Below, piece by piece: positions 17,520 to 29,500 of a stretch of 64,000 nt of DNA. The stretch covers positions 1-64,000 of the forward strand of contig NW_026570368.1 in the NCBI RefSeq assembly GCF_019649055.1, given 5' to 3'. Every line of letters starts with the position of its first letter. Position 1 is the stretch's first letter. The stretch is from Paramacrobiotus metropolitanus (taxonomy: Eukaryota; Tardigrada; Eutardigrada; Parachela; Macrobiotidae). Both the position numbers and the translations under genes were made by a program. Below the pieces are notes generated by a model. That model was not told where the DNA came from. It was given only the letters and a program-made list of their open reading frames with translations, and made no database searches.

Positions 17520-18760
17520 GAATAATGTGGATAAGGAAGGAACAGAAAAATTATCCGTTATCTTTCGATTTAAAAGACAGCAAGGGTATGAGACTGCGAT
17601 GTAATTGCCAGTGTTCTTATTGTGATAAAACCTAGCAAACTGGGGCTGGCTGTCGTGGCACTGCTTGGAACATCTATTTATCCGATTTCTTACCCTTTGG
17701 CTAAATTACAAAGCGAGTTGCTGGCTTTTTTAACGGCTACGCAGCAGCAATTTATTACCGCTGTTTGTTAGCAAGTTCCTAATATTCAGTGGCTTTTTAC
17801 CATATCGTCGCATTCAGCTCGACTTTGCGTAAAGGTAGTTAACGAAAGCCGGTTGCATTTTCCTGTTGCATTAGACGCCCCATAGCCAAAGGCATCAGTG
17901 ATCGGTCTACGGATAGGTTGATATTGCTGGTACAGATACATGGCTTAACATCGAGTTTCCAGACAACCAAAATTTTAACTTCATCTTATTAATCTGAAAC
18001 TATCGGGGTGTCGGAGGGACTTACAGATACACCAGAGACATTTTCTTATCGATATGGGAGCTGTAGTAACAGGTTAACCAAAACGCGTAAATGAAATTTC
18101 AAATTGACCGGTTGTTCAGCAGTTAATAGGTTACACACCTGACGAAGCTGAAGAAAAGATTTTAATAATTAAAAAGGAATTATTAAAACGGAATTATTAA
18201 AAAGGAATTATTAAAAAGGAATTATTATAAAGGAATTATTAAAGATTAAATTATTAAAAAGATATTGAATCATTAAAAAGGAATTCGGAAATTCCGTTTC
18301 AGATTTAACTTTCCACTACGATGCCACCCATACAAACAACTTCCACCCCAAAGCACACATATCATCTGGCAATGGAATTCCATGAAAGAGTGAAAGATAA
18401 GTTCGTTATGCGCCAAAGCAAAGTTTGGTGTGTTGGCACACGAATTCGACGCTAAGTACCATGAATAAGGGCTATAAATTCGTTAGGACGGGAGGGGCAA
18501 TGAGGGTCCAGCCGCCTTAGATCCCAAAAGACAATAAAATAACTTGTTGTAAAGACTGTTAAGAATTACATAAAGTGCGAAACCGAACTAAAATTTGTTG
18601 CACTGGATAGACCCAGTCAAAAATTACAGAAACTGAGCATACGCACGAGGCCGTCAGACGTCTCCATTGCGGAAATCGTCGACTGCTTCCCGCTCTTAAG
18701 GCCGCCTGTGACGTACAGCTCACACTGAAAACTTTATTGCCAAGCCGATCGCCTGTGCGC
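17520..18760. other. Non-coding stretch with one short tandem repeat
   Basis: No convincing gene. At 18158-18290 a unit of about 14-15 bases, AAAAAGGAATTATT with small changes, repeats about nine times. The 149-codon frame at 18763-19212 runs into the repeat element and shows no domain. Confidence 0.55.
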
Positions 18761-19167
18761 TTGTGATTACAAGGTCGAAATTGTCGAGCACCCTTTCAGG
18801 AGATCCACCGATTGTCCCGTCGTCCAGAATTCAGAAACCAGGCTCGTTATTCAAACGGCTACTGCGGGATGCAAAGCAAGACGGAATAACAACTGTCCCA
18901 ACGGATCGCTTTGTTGCACTCCCATCTACGAAGACATCACGTGTTCGTCGTTGTATAACGTCGTGTAATATCCGTACGAAGACCGAAAGAAGTCAGAGTA
19001 TTCCGAAAGTGTTATTTCGCAGCGTTAAGTGCGGCTTCTCGGGACACTGTATTAATATTAAACGTATCCGGAAATTAAACGTCACGATGACCTTAACAGT
19101 ATCGGGCGGCTCTTTCAGGTACTGCCTTGTAGCGTGGATTATGGTCTCGGCACCACCGCGCACGTTT

Positions 19168-20003
19168 GTAACCGTCCAAAACGTCCGGGGGCAGCCAAAA
19201 CGCCCGCCGTAAATTTTGCCCACCCGATTCTTTTGTGTTTTCGTCTGTTCGCAGCCGCACGTTTGTGCCTAACCGGTAATTCGTAGCCGGACGTTTTGGC
19301 CTGACCAGTAATCTGTAGCCGGACGTTTCTGCCTGACCGGTAATTCGTAGCCGGACGTTTTGGCCTGACCAGTAATCTGTAGCCGGACGTTTCTGCCTGA
19401 CCGGTAATTCGTAGCCGGACGTTTCAGCCTGACCGGTGATTTGTAGCCGGACGTTTTAGCCTGACTGTTAATTCGTAGCCGGACGTTTTGGCCTGACCAG
19501 TAATCTGTAGCCGGACGTTTCTGCCTGACCGGTAATTCGTAGCCGGACGTTTTGGCCTGACCAGTAATCTGTAGCCGGACGTTTCTGCCTGACCGGTAAT
19601 TCGTAGCCGGACGTTTCAGCCTGACCGGTGATTTGTAGCCGGACGTTTTAGCCTGACTGTTAATTCGTAGCCGGACGTTTTAGCCTGACTGTTAATTCGT
19701 AGCCGGACGTTCCAGCCTGACTGTTAAAACGTGCCCGGATTACCGGTCAGGCAGAAACGTCTGGCTACGAACTAATGGTCGGGCTGAAATGTCCGGCTTC
19801 GAAATAACAGTCAGGCTGAAACGTCCGGCTACGAATTGACGGTCGGGCAGAAACGTCCGGCTTCGGTACAACGAAAAATAAAAAAAAAACTGAATTGGGA
19901 AAGTTTAGGGCGGACGTTTTGGCGGCCCCAGGACGGTTTGGACGGTTTAGGCGCCAAAACGTCCGCCGGACTTCTCAGACGTCCGGACGTTTTGGACGGT
20001 TAC
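19168..20003. mobile_element. Inverted-repeat element filled with 32-bp satellite units
   Basis: The ends carry GTAACCGTCCAAAACGTCC (19168-19186) and its reverse complement (19985-20003). Inside, about 15 units of 32 bases starting GTAGCCGGACGTTT and containing GCCTGACCGGTAAT run from about 19280 to 19735; three or four units of the same family follow in the opposite orientation to about 19865. A higher-order pattern (alternating TTTTGG and TTTCTG variants) shows block duplication. No coding frame. Resembles satellite-bearing MITE or Helitron-like elements. Confidence 0.65.
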
Positions 20004-20192
20004 ACACGTGGAAGCTGCTTTGGGGATAATGCGGTAGTTGCACGTAATTGCACGTAGTTGCAAGCGAAATTAGCTTTCTATTGGATTTAAATGAGAAAAA
20101 CTTCATATCGTTGGGCGAAATATATGCATGCAGTTCACCGTTTTCCACGAAATTGGCATGTACCATCTGAAAGATGGTTAAATGAAGGGTGA

Positions 20193-23171
20193 CACTATAG
20201 GCACCCCAAAAACCCCGGTTTACTATAGGCACCCCTTTTCCGCACCCCGTTAATTAAAGGCAACCCTTATATTACTAATTGATTCTTTAGTGCACCTTGT
20301 TTTTTATAGGCACCCCTATGAAACTTTAGCATATTATATTGTAATTTTAGTGTTAGAACCTAGATACGGTAACTATGATCGCAAAAGTATGGAGAGGCAG
20401 ATTAGTACTTACTTAAGGATACTACATTCCAAAAACGTAAACAAACCTTGTAAACAATGTTACTCGTATGTTAACAGAAAGTAAACACTTAACACACTGC
20501 AATAATTTTGTCTTGTAATTTTGTGCTGTAATAATGTCGTCCAATTCCCTACCTGCACCAAATCAGACAGATATTAATTGTCCCTTGACGTACCCTGTAG
20601 TAAACCCTGAGAATGACCTGGTCGATGTATATGAAACCTTTGACCGATTCGAAGAGGCATTTAAAACGTACCAAACACAGACGTTCCAGACGTTTGTCAT
20701 CGGTCGGTCGGAGAAGTTCGCCATCGAAGACCCGCTATTTAAGACCCTCAAATACAGGAAGTTGGTGTACGAATGCGTCCATCATACACAATACGAGAAA
20801 AAAGGTACCGGCGCAACAACATTCACCCACAGCACACGGAGTCAGTGTCCGGCTTCTATCCGAGTTTTAGGAGGCGGGTGTGAAAAAATTCTAAAGGTCA
20901 ACGAAAAGGATGTCGGCCATAATCACCCCCTCACAGAAGAGAGATGGAAAAACCTGCCAGAAAATCGAAGGTGAAGTTCAGCGGAAGTAAAAACCGTGGT
21001 TTCAATGCAAAAATCTCTGATGCCTTTAAAAGCCATCCAACGTCAATTGGCCAAAGACACTGGCAAAGCGGTTACGGTTACCGATATCGCGAACATCCGC
21101 ACTAAAACGGAGATCAGTGAAAGAGGCGGACAAACAGAAGAGGAAATGCTGAACGTTGTCCTTAACGAAATCCGGGGCAAAGATCCGAATGTGTTTGTGG
21201 ATGTAGTCACTTCGGACGCAGGGAAGATCACTAATATTACAGTAATCACGTCGGAAATGCAAAGAAATTTCACCGAGAGTCCTTCACTGGCATTTTTGGA
21301 TGGCACATACAAGATCAATGCTGAAAACTACTGCTTGTACGCTGTCGTTGTGCAAGATCGCCACGGGAAAGGTCGACCAGTTGAGCTTGGTTTTATGTCA
21401 TCTGAGAGGGCAGAAAATATCGACGCGTTTTTCACCGCCTTTAAAAACTGCCACAAAGACTGGGGGTAAGGAAAAACTTTCAAATTCCTAAGTGACCAGC
21501 TCTAGCTTACAACGCGACCTTTCACAAGCTACTGGAAACTGTATTTGTTGACAAAGATTACAACGAGATCGGTGCCTTGGAGCGATGTTTTCCACAAGTG
21601 CGCATTCTGTTATGCGTTTGGCACGTTTCGGCCTATATTCGAAAACATATGGTGAAAACGTTTGGACCCGCCAAAGCGGAAGCTTGCGGTCATTTCTACG
21701 ACGCTTTGTACTCAAAGTCTGATGCCGAATTTGATGTGGAATGGAATAAGATGTTGGAAATACTACCACAGGACCTAATCGATTACATGACCAAAAACTG
21801 GTTCGACTGCCGGCATATGTGGAGTTTGGCGTACAGACACGGCTTCCGTTTGGTGGGGAATAACACTAATAACTTCGTGGAAGCATTTTTTCGGACAGTG
21901 AAGGCTTCAATACAACTAACCAGAAGAACGAGGCCTCACCTTGCGGAATGTGTCCGTATTGTTTTCGAATTTTCCTGTGAATCAGTTGCAACGTCGCACT
22001 ATCTGGACTATATACATGATACAAAGGCAGTCAAAGTACATGCACCAGAACATCATTAATATTCGACGTGCTGGGAAAATCGTTAAGTGATTTCGCCAGT
22101 CGCCTTTTGTTCAAACAATTAGCCATCCTGAAAAGTGTTGTTTATGAAGTAGAAGCAGTCAAAGGACCGTATGTTGTAACAAGTCAAAACAGTCAAAGCG
22201 AGTTTCAGTGCAAGAAATAGCAGAAGGAACGCTGGAATGTGACTGCGACTTTCCTTGTTCATACGGATTGACTTGCCGACGCATGATGGCAGTGCACAAA
22301 TTCAGGAACGAACCTGTGACAAATCTGGGTGAAGTAATTCAGCGTCACTCTCGGACCCTTAAGGAGGCATTTCCGCTGTTCAAAAGGGCGCTGACAAATG
22401 CAGAGCTGTTTGAAGACGATGAACCAGCTGCAGATATCGGCCCGCTTAACCAGCGGCAGCGACGATGTTATATTCCCTGTTGTTCAAATTCAGAATGTGG
22501 GGTGTCACGTCTTTAAGTACATGTAATTTAATAGGACATGCACGGTACAAGCCCGAATGTAGGATGACATGAAAATATAGAGATAATACAAATATCACAA
22601 ATCCCTGTTGCTACGGCAGGAATACAACAACAAATACAAAGGTCATTCAGTACGACATTACAGGGGTCGAATCAGTGTGGCCCGTTAGTTTGTGCCTTCA
22701 TGGCCGAAATCATCGCGGGCCTGGCACCAGAAGGTACGGTTTTTACAAAAGCCGAACCGCACCGAAAATGGTTATCAGAAGCGCTGAATAAAGAGGAGGC
22801 CACCCGCTGTCCGAAAAGTACCGGCAGAAAACCGGCATCCGAAATTACGATTGCAAAACGAAACATCAAAATTACCGCCGACGATGCCTTCCTCATTATG
22901 TAGATCTAAGTTAGCAGATCGGCCTCACCGCCCGATCATCGGATGGAAAGCCTGATTCTGTCTGTATGTGAGTATTTGTATGAGACTGACGCACGTACAT
23001 GAAATCATTTTCAAATGCTGTATCCGAAATGATATGTTATTAAAGGGGCCTATAAAATACACTGACAGGGTGTTTCTATTTAATAAACAGAAAAGGGTGT
23101 CTATAAATTACGGGGTGCGAGAAGGGGTGCCTATAATAAACGAGGGTGTTTGGGGGTGCCTATACATAGTG
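20193..23171 (+). mobile_element. MULE-type DNA transposon (ZSWIM-like), about 3 kb
   Basis: Terminal inverted repeats of about 80 bases: the left end (20193-20275) reads CACTATAGGCACCCC with further GGCACCCC and GCACCCCG blocks, and the right end (about 23085-23171) carries the same blocks inverted. Between them lie the pieces of a MULE transposase. I could not see a clear target-site duplication, so the exact ends are uncertain by a few bases. Confidence 0.78.
20534..22516 (+). pseudogene. MULE/ZSWIM-like transposase, broken into several frames
   Basis: Cut-and-paste transposase. In order: an N-terminal FAR1/FLYWCH-like DNA-binding segment (20534-20974; YRKLVYECVHHTQYEKKG, CPASIRVL, KDVGHNHPL), a linker, the first catalytic Asp in FLDGTYKIN (about 21290), the second in VDKDYNEIGALERCFP (about 21550), CVWHV, the Glu in NNTNNFVEAFFRTVK (about 21860), and a SWIM zinc finger CDCDFPCSYGLTCRRMMAVH (about 22237). 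Stops at 20972-20974, 21467-21469 and 22057-22059 separate the pieces. Some may be introns; at least part is decay. Gene order matches ZSWIM3-type domesticated relatives. Confidence 0.75.
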
Positions 23172-23499
23172 ATTTCCTAAAATGAATGTAGCTTTTCTCA
23201 AGCGTAAAACAAATGCCATATCATATACAAAGTACATACGAAATAGCTCAGAGAACAATAAGGTTACGCGCAAAGACCGAAGCTGACTAGGAATCGATAA
23301 AAATAGTATGGTATTACTACTCTGTAGTTTCTGGTAAAATTAAGTAATTGTGGCGTATGAATTATTATTAAAAGAAAACGATGTGCTTTATGCCAGTTTC
23401 GTGGAAAATGGTAAACTGCATGCCTATATTTTGCCCAACGATTTTGAAGATTTTCTCATTAAAATCCAATAAAGAGCTAATTTTGCGCAAAGTCAACAA

Positions 23500-26400
23500 A
23501 CGGCTTTATTTCAATTTAATATCACTAGCAAAAATATTTATTTTTGCATTTTTTTTCCAAAAGCGGTCGACGTTTTAAAAAAATATTCACTTTTGTTCTT
23601 CTTACTGTTTCCCGTGCTGGCAGAGAAATATTCCCCAGTTTAACAGTTCCCGGTAGTACACTGTAATACACATCTAGAATTTTCGTGAACTGATGCTTGC
23701 ACGCTGCCATTCCGTGGTGGTTGACGGAACTGCACACACATAGACAGAGTGACTGATGGCCGCTCCTGCCGAGTAGGCCGTTGCAACGAGTTGATGTAGA
23801 GGTATAACCGGCCGCAAATCCGGTTTAGTGACTTTAGTCTGTCCGCTCTATTGTGAGCTAATTCGCACATGTAGAGAATATCGACCCAAACCTAAGCATT
23901 ACTCACGTTCAGTCTACCAAGCCGTGCCGTTGCGTTTTTGGTGCAAAGAGCCCCGCATTCTGGGCTTACAGTCTGTCAGTCGCAATTTCCGTTAATAAGA
24001 CCTTATCAGTTAAAAACGCGGAATCCCGATCAATGGGTGGCCGAACCCACATCATTTCGAAGTTTATTGCAAAATATAAGGTATTTAGCAATTCGGCGTC
24101 GGTTGCTCCTTTTGGAAAGCCTTCCTAGAATCTGTTATAGAGATAATATTCTGAAGAATGCAAACTGTGTAGTATTTACTTTCCATCTTTTTGTAATTAA
24201 TGGCATATTGAGGTTATCTATCATTTCAGGAACGTCCGGTGGATAAAAAACGGATGCAGAAGGCTAAATAATAAAATTACTTATGATTTATCGGCCGTAT
24301 AATGTGACAGGGACCGCGCGTGAGACCTGAAATACTCGTAAGTCGCACGCGAACTCGTAAGTACAGTCTGTACTACTGGGAAGTGTTAACGTCGCAAATT
24401 TTTCTGTTTATTAATTTTGCAGTAAAACATAGTGTACGAGTTTGGTTGTTTTCTAACTCTAAAATTAAAAAGGTTTTAATTACAGCCCCGTGAATGCAAT
24501 TTCAATTGTTCTGAAGGCTACTGCTGACGTAGGCGAATTTATATCGACTGGGCGGGGAGGGGCACTGATAACCCGGGAACCCACAAAACGGAGGAATAAT
24601 CTGCTGTGGAAAATATTCAAACTTTTAAGTTATTTAAACTAATTCTGTTAGCCTATAATATTGGCCCAAGATATTGTAACAACGTGCCGAGCTAAAAATT
24701 ATATCAATTGCCAAATTTCGTGAAAAGAGTGAAGCCAATGATGGAAAATGCAAGAAAATCTATTAAAAATAGAAGACAAATTTAAAATTTGAGCTAAAGT
24801 AAACGCATTTTAGGTATTGTGGAATAGGACCTGGGCGAACTATACCCTCATTTCTCACAAGAAATATAGATTCAATTATTCATTTACACAAAGTAATCAT
24901 TTCGCTCGTAGCGCTAAGCTAACAATCAGTTTCGTTGCAAAAATTGTGGAAGTTAACCAAATATATCATTGTGTTGGGGGTTTTGGGAACCTTGGTTGAA
25001 TGGTTGCCATTTCTATGCAGTACTCCCCAATATTTTTTAAGCACTTAATTTTTAAGAAAAATTTGAGAAGTTCGTGCGATGGTGCCCCCCTCCTTCCTAA
25101 ATACGCCACATAGGCTAGCGTATAAGCCGAAACATAATGTGGCGGAAGTGAATGACGGCCGAAAAATTTTAGCCGAAAATAAGCGAAGCCGAAATCTAAA
25201 CGGCCGAAATAATCGATAGCGATAAATCGATATGCGTTCTATAGCGGATAGAGAACCGCTTGAACGCTCGTGAGACTGGGATTGCTATGAGATTTATAAG
25301 CGCGTTTGACATACCTATGAGGATCGGAATTTCCCACAGCTCATTCATGATGGAACATTCCAGGCGGCAACCAAAAAGGTTTTTAGACCATAGTACAGCT
25401 AATTAATGTTTTGGAGCAGATGCCTCCTCCTCTAGGCTACCGACAACAGAAGTCTAACAACGAAATAATGGAAAACATTGAAATTTGAAAAGTGTAATCA
25501 CAATCATCAGCATTAGTAGAATCAGCCAACAGCAAAGCGTTACTCTGCGATGCATACTGGCGGAAGTAAACATTTTTATCTTACTTGGGATAAGTTGACG
25601 CGATGGACTATGGTGGAAAACAAAATGGGAGGGAGACGATCACGCTGGGGTCGATGCATAAAACCGAGGCCCACGTGCAGTTTGATTTATCAAGTTTTCA
25701 AAAACATTTCTAAAAGAAACCGTGAGAAAAAGGACGCCGTACATATGCATTAGGTGTAACCACATTTACGGCATCCACTGTATATGACCGTTAATTGTGG
25801 CTTGAGTTTATTGAAATGTTTGCTGATATTTTTATTAATTTTTTTATGATTTTTTTATGTATAAGTGTGTTTCTGTCATTTTCCAAAATTTCGGCTCTTC
25901 CCTGAATGTATCCCAGCTCTAGCGTAGTATTGTTCGTTGTGCCCTTACCATTCTGCACCGTCGCTGCGGTACGCCTATTCTTGACCAGTTTGGGATGTCT
26001 CAACAATCAGTGTTTTGATTCCCTTCTCCGTAACATTCAAGCCGTAAGGATCCGGTTTGGCTAGTAGACTATAACACAGGGGAGTATTCACCTTTCTAGC
26101 AGTCACCTTTTTCTAAGATTTTGATATACTTTTCACGGAACAGAAATGAATCTCGCCGGTACAGAGAGCCTCGGCATAACCGTCAGCTTCGGTTGCATGC
26201 GCTCAACAATTAATCGGCTGCAGTTTGGTGCAATCAAATCAGTTTGGAAAAACGGCGACCTACATTACCGAAAGTAAAAGAATTTATTTTAAACACCCGG
26301 CAAAACTAAAGCCACTATAAGGCGTGCTACGCCTTGCGTAAATTACCTTTTCATTTAAAGCGAACCTTGTTATCGTACGTATGTGCATTGTATTTTTTAT

Positions 26401-26550
26401 GTATTCTTTATATTTATTACTGTCTCGGAAATGATTTTTTGGTAATTATTATGATGAGATATTTCTTTTATGTTTAAATTTGTTATTGGGTTTTCTGTAG
26501 AGGGTTAACCATTGGCGGCGGTACGAGTTGATACGAAAGTTGCCACACAA
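23500..26550. other. Gene-poor stretch
   Basis: No supported gene. It is A+T-rich, with many short frames of no recognisable composition. A small cluster of GCCGAAA words lies at 25127-25210. Nothing RNA-like was seen. Confidence 0.5.
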
Positions 26551-26557
26551 AGAAGGA

Positions 26558-29500
26558 ATGGATGAAGAAAAAAAACGGCTGATTTGCCAATTACGCGATG
26601 ATGGCTGCACTCTGAAGCAAATCGCGGAACGCGCGGGCGTCAGGCCAAGTACGCTGAGGAGATTTGTTGCTAAAGAAAAAATATGTCGAAAACCGACGCT
26701 GCCCGAGAAGTTCGAAATGGATATCCTTCAACTGGCACACGAAGGAAAGTACACTGCAGAACGAATTGCGATGCAGCTCAACATTACCGTGACAACTGTG
26801 AGAAAAGCGCTACGAATGGTCGGCGTTACAGAAGAGCAAAAAAAATCCATCATCCAACTGTTCGATCGCGGGTACTCCATGGCGGATATTGTTCGCGAGA
26901 TTGACGTAGAATCTAACGCCGCCTATGCTGTTCTCCAGTCCGCCAAACGAAGTTTTACCGCGCTGGACAAGATTGCTATCAGCTGTGAGCTAGAAAAGGA
27001 AATTGTGGACTGCGTTAAAGGGGGCCACAGTCGGCAGCACATCCAGAAGAAGTTCGGCTTAACGGAAAAGACTGTTAGATCTCTGTTGCGACAAAATGGG
27101 ATAATTCCTCAAGGCCGCACGCGGCACAATTACCAGGAGCTTCTAGCACAAGCACTGCTACACCAAAGGGCTACACTACTACTGAGATCGGCCGAGCAAG
27201 AGACGGGCCCACCAGATGAGCGTCCGATGAGCAACGCGGAGGTGGACGAGCAAAGCATTCTGGAGTCAGAAATTGTCCAGAAAGACATGGTGGCTGAGGC
27301 ATCGGAAGTTAATGAAAACGATAGTAGCAACACGGTACAAGCATGTCAATGCGCTGCCCGGGTAATGGTGACGCAATACGCTGGCCCAGGCGCTGAAGAC
27401 AGACAGTCATCTTATCGAGCTCTTAATCATACTTGTGCTCGTACTTACAACGCAAGCACCACAGATGTTCGTTTTTGCACCCATAACATTGACCAATCTG
27501 ATCGACTGTTAGAGTTGACCACTCCGGAGATGCCACGTCCGATCCACGCCGAGAAGGTAGCGATTCGCGGACAGGAATCGAATATTTCGGAGCAAGGCTC
27601 GGTCACTCAGCAACCGGAAATCGTTGAGACTGATGGTACGAATTTCCACGACGAAGAAGACGCCGAAACTACTCGTTTGTCTGCACCGGCCGTCGAAGAT
27701 ACAGCCATGAACGTGGATTCCGAAGAAAGTCCGGCTGGTACGTATATCTGAGCGCATCATATCATGACTGGAAAAAACATTAATTTTTATTAACTGGACA
27801 GAAATCACAGTAAACTGGCAACATCGCAATCAGCTTCGATTTTATTTACGCACTTCCTATATTGTAAGAACATATCATAGCAAACCGAGTGGACGGTAAT
27901 CTTATTTTACCACCGGAACATGCTTCCTTCCGTGGGCAGTGGGAAGCTCAGCCGGCGCCAGTTAGAGAGCTTTTCTCTGCCTTCATTATCGTGTACATTA
28001 CCTAGAATATGCAAATCCATTAAAATAGTTTATGCTGTCTGTATCATTTTAATTAGTGTCACCAGCACAGTCTTATTTTGCTTCAAGGACGGGCTATTGT
28101 CAAATAAAATAAATTTCGCTTTTCTACAGAAATCAATGGCACCCAAGCAGCATGCGAGCTTCCGACTTCCCTGATGGAAGATGTTGAGGATGCGTTTCTC
28201 CGAAATCATACCGTTATAACGCGAGACCTCCTGGATTTACCGCCTCCTTTACCAATATTGAGTTATGCAGGTAGCGCCTGCATTATGAGTGGCACGGATA
28301 ACGATGCCACTTTACCGCCTCCATCGGAATCATCCACTATGAGCAGTGCCCTTCTTGGATGGTCAAGCGAATATACTGAAGCAGTCTCCTATCAGGAAAA
28401 CATGAATGGTATGGGTACGTTTCTTTGAAAAAATCATTATAACACGTCATAATAATGTTCAATTTTAGTAGTTGCTGGATGTTTTCTAACTTACTACTAA
28501 ATAAACGTTATCCCTAGTACCATACGTCGAATTATTCGCAGAGGTACCAGTCCCTACATTGTTATCAAACAACGAAGAAACACATGCGGAAAAAAGACGC
28601 TGTCGTTTTCCTGCGCGTGACAAACTTCTTGTTTGTGATGAGAAAAAAGCGGAAGTAGCGCAACGCAAAGCTGATTCTGCGCTTCGGTCCATCCCTAAAT
28701 CGATAAGGAAGGATAACAAGCATGTCGCTCAGGCACCGCGAGCAAATAAAGGTAGCGACAATGGTTTCGGTTGCCGCCGATCGGCTTGCTTGAAGGCCCG
28801 GCAAAAAGGTGATCCAGGCATTAGACAGCGGGATCTCTCCCGTTCTAATTCCGACCATCCCCCTACTCGTGGGCAGGACGAAGGAACATCAGCAGATGTT
28901 GCGCTAACTGCAGGCGCCACCGAAGAAGAAAGATTAGCTGCAGACGTTTCGAATGACATCTCGCAATCTGTCATGGATCCGAATTCCGGGATACACGCTC
29001 CAGGTGGGTACACTGAGTTACATTAACATGATTTGTGGGCATAGAATAGAGTATCTTCTTTAGTGTTTGGAAGTTTCGGTGCGGTAATGCTCGGTTCAGA
29101 ATGTATAACGGGTTACTTCTTAAAAGCAGGAAAACTATCCGCTTTCACGGTTTCACCAGTCCGCCAGATAACAGACCAGATGACCAAAATTTTAATCAGA
29201 TGACCAAATTACTCTTGCAAACCTCCGGTTTTTGTATCAGACGCAAAGTACGCATTGTACGAATACATAATTACCTGGATGCAGTTATACGTGGTGGAAA
29301 TGGAATATCTTTCTAAATGGAACCCGTATAAAATTTTATAAATAATTCATTATCATTTGCATAAATACTGGCACTATTACTATTCCCTGTTTATTAATAA
29401 ATAGAGGTACTACTATTCCCTGTTTATTGCAGAACTTGCCGTTTTTCGTTTACTTGACTGTACTCGTTTACTTGACTTTACTTGCACCTGTTTTTTGCTT

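Larger units (their letters stand above)
20061..23491. repeat. Outer inverted repeat flanking the MULE element
   Basis: The 100 bases at 20061-20160 recur inverted at 23391-23491 (shared blocks: TTGGATTTAAATGAGAAAA-like, TCGTTGGGC, ATGCATGCAGTT and TTTTCCACGAAA). The distance to the transposon TIRs is unequal (about 30 and 220 bases), so the MULE may have landed inside an older foldback element. Confidence 0.6.

Noticed and set aside
18763-19212. 149-codon + strand frame
   Set aside because: Runs into the inverted-repeat end of the satellite element and shows no domain.
19261-19735. CRISPR-like array
   Set aside because: Units are contiguous 32-bp repeats without unique spacers, in a eukaryotic genome: a satellite.
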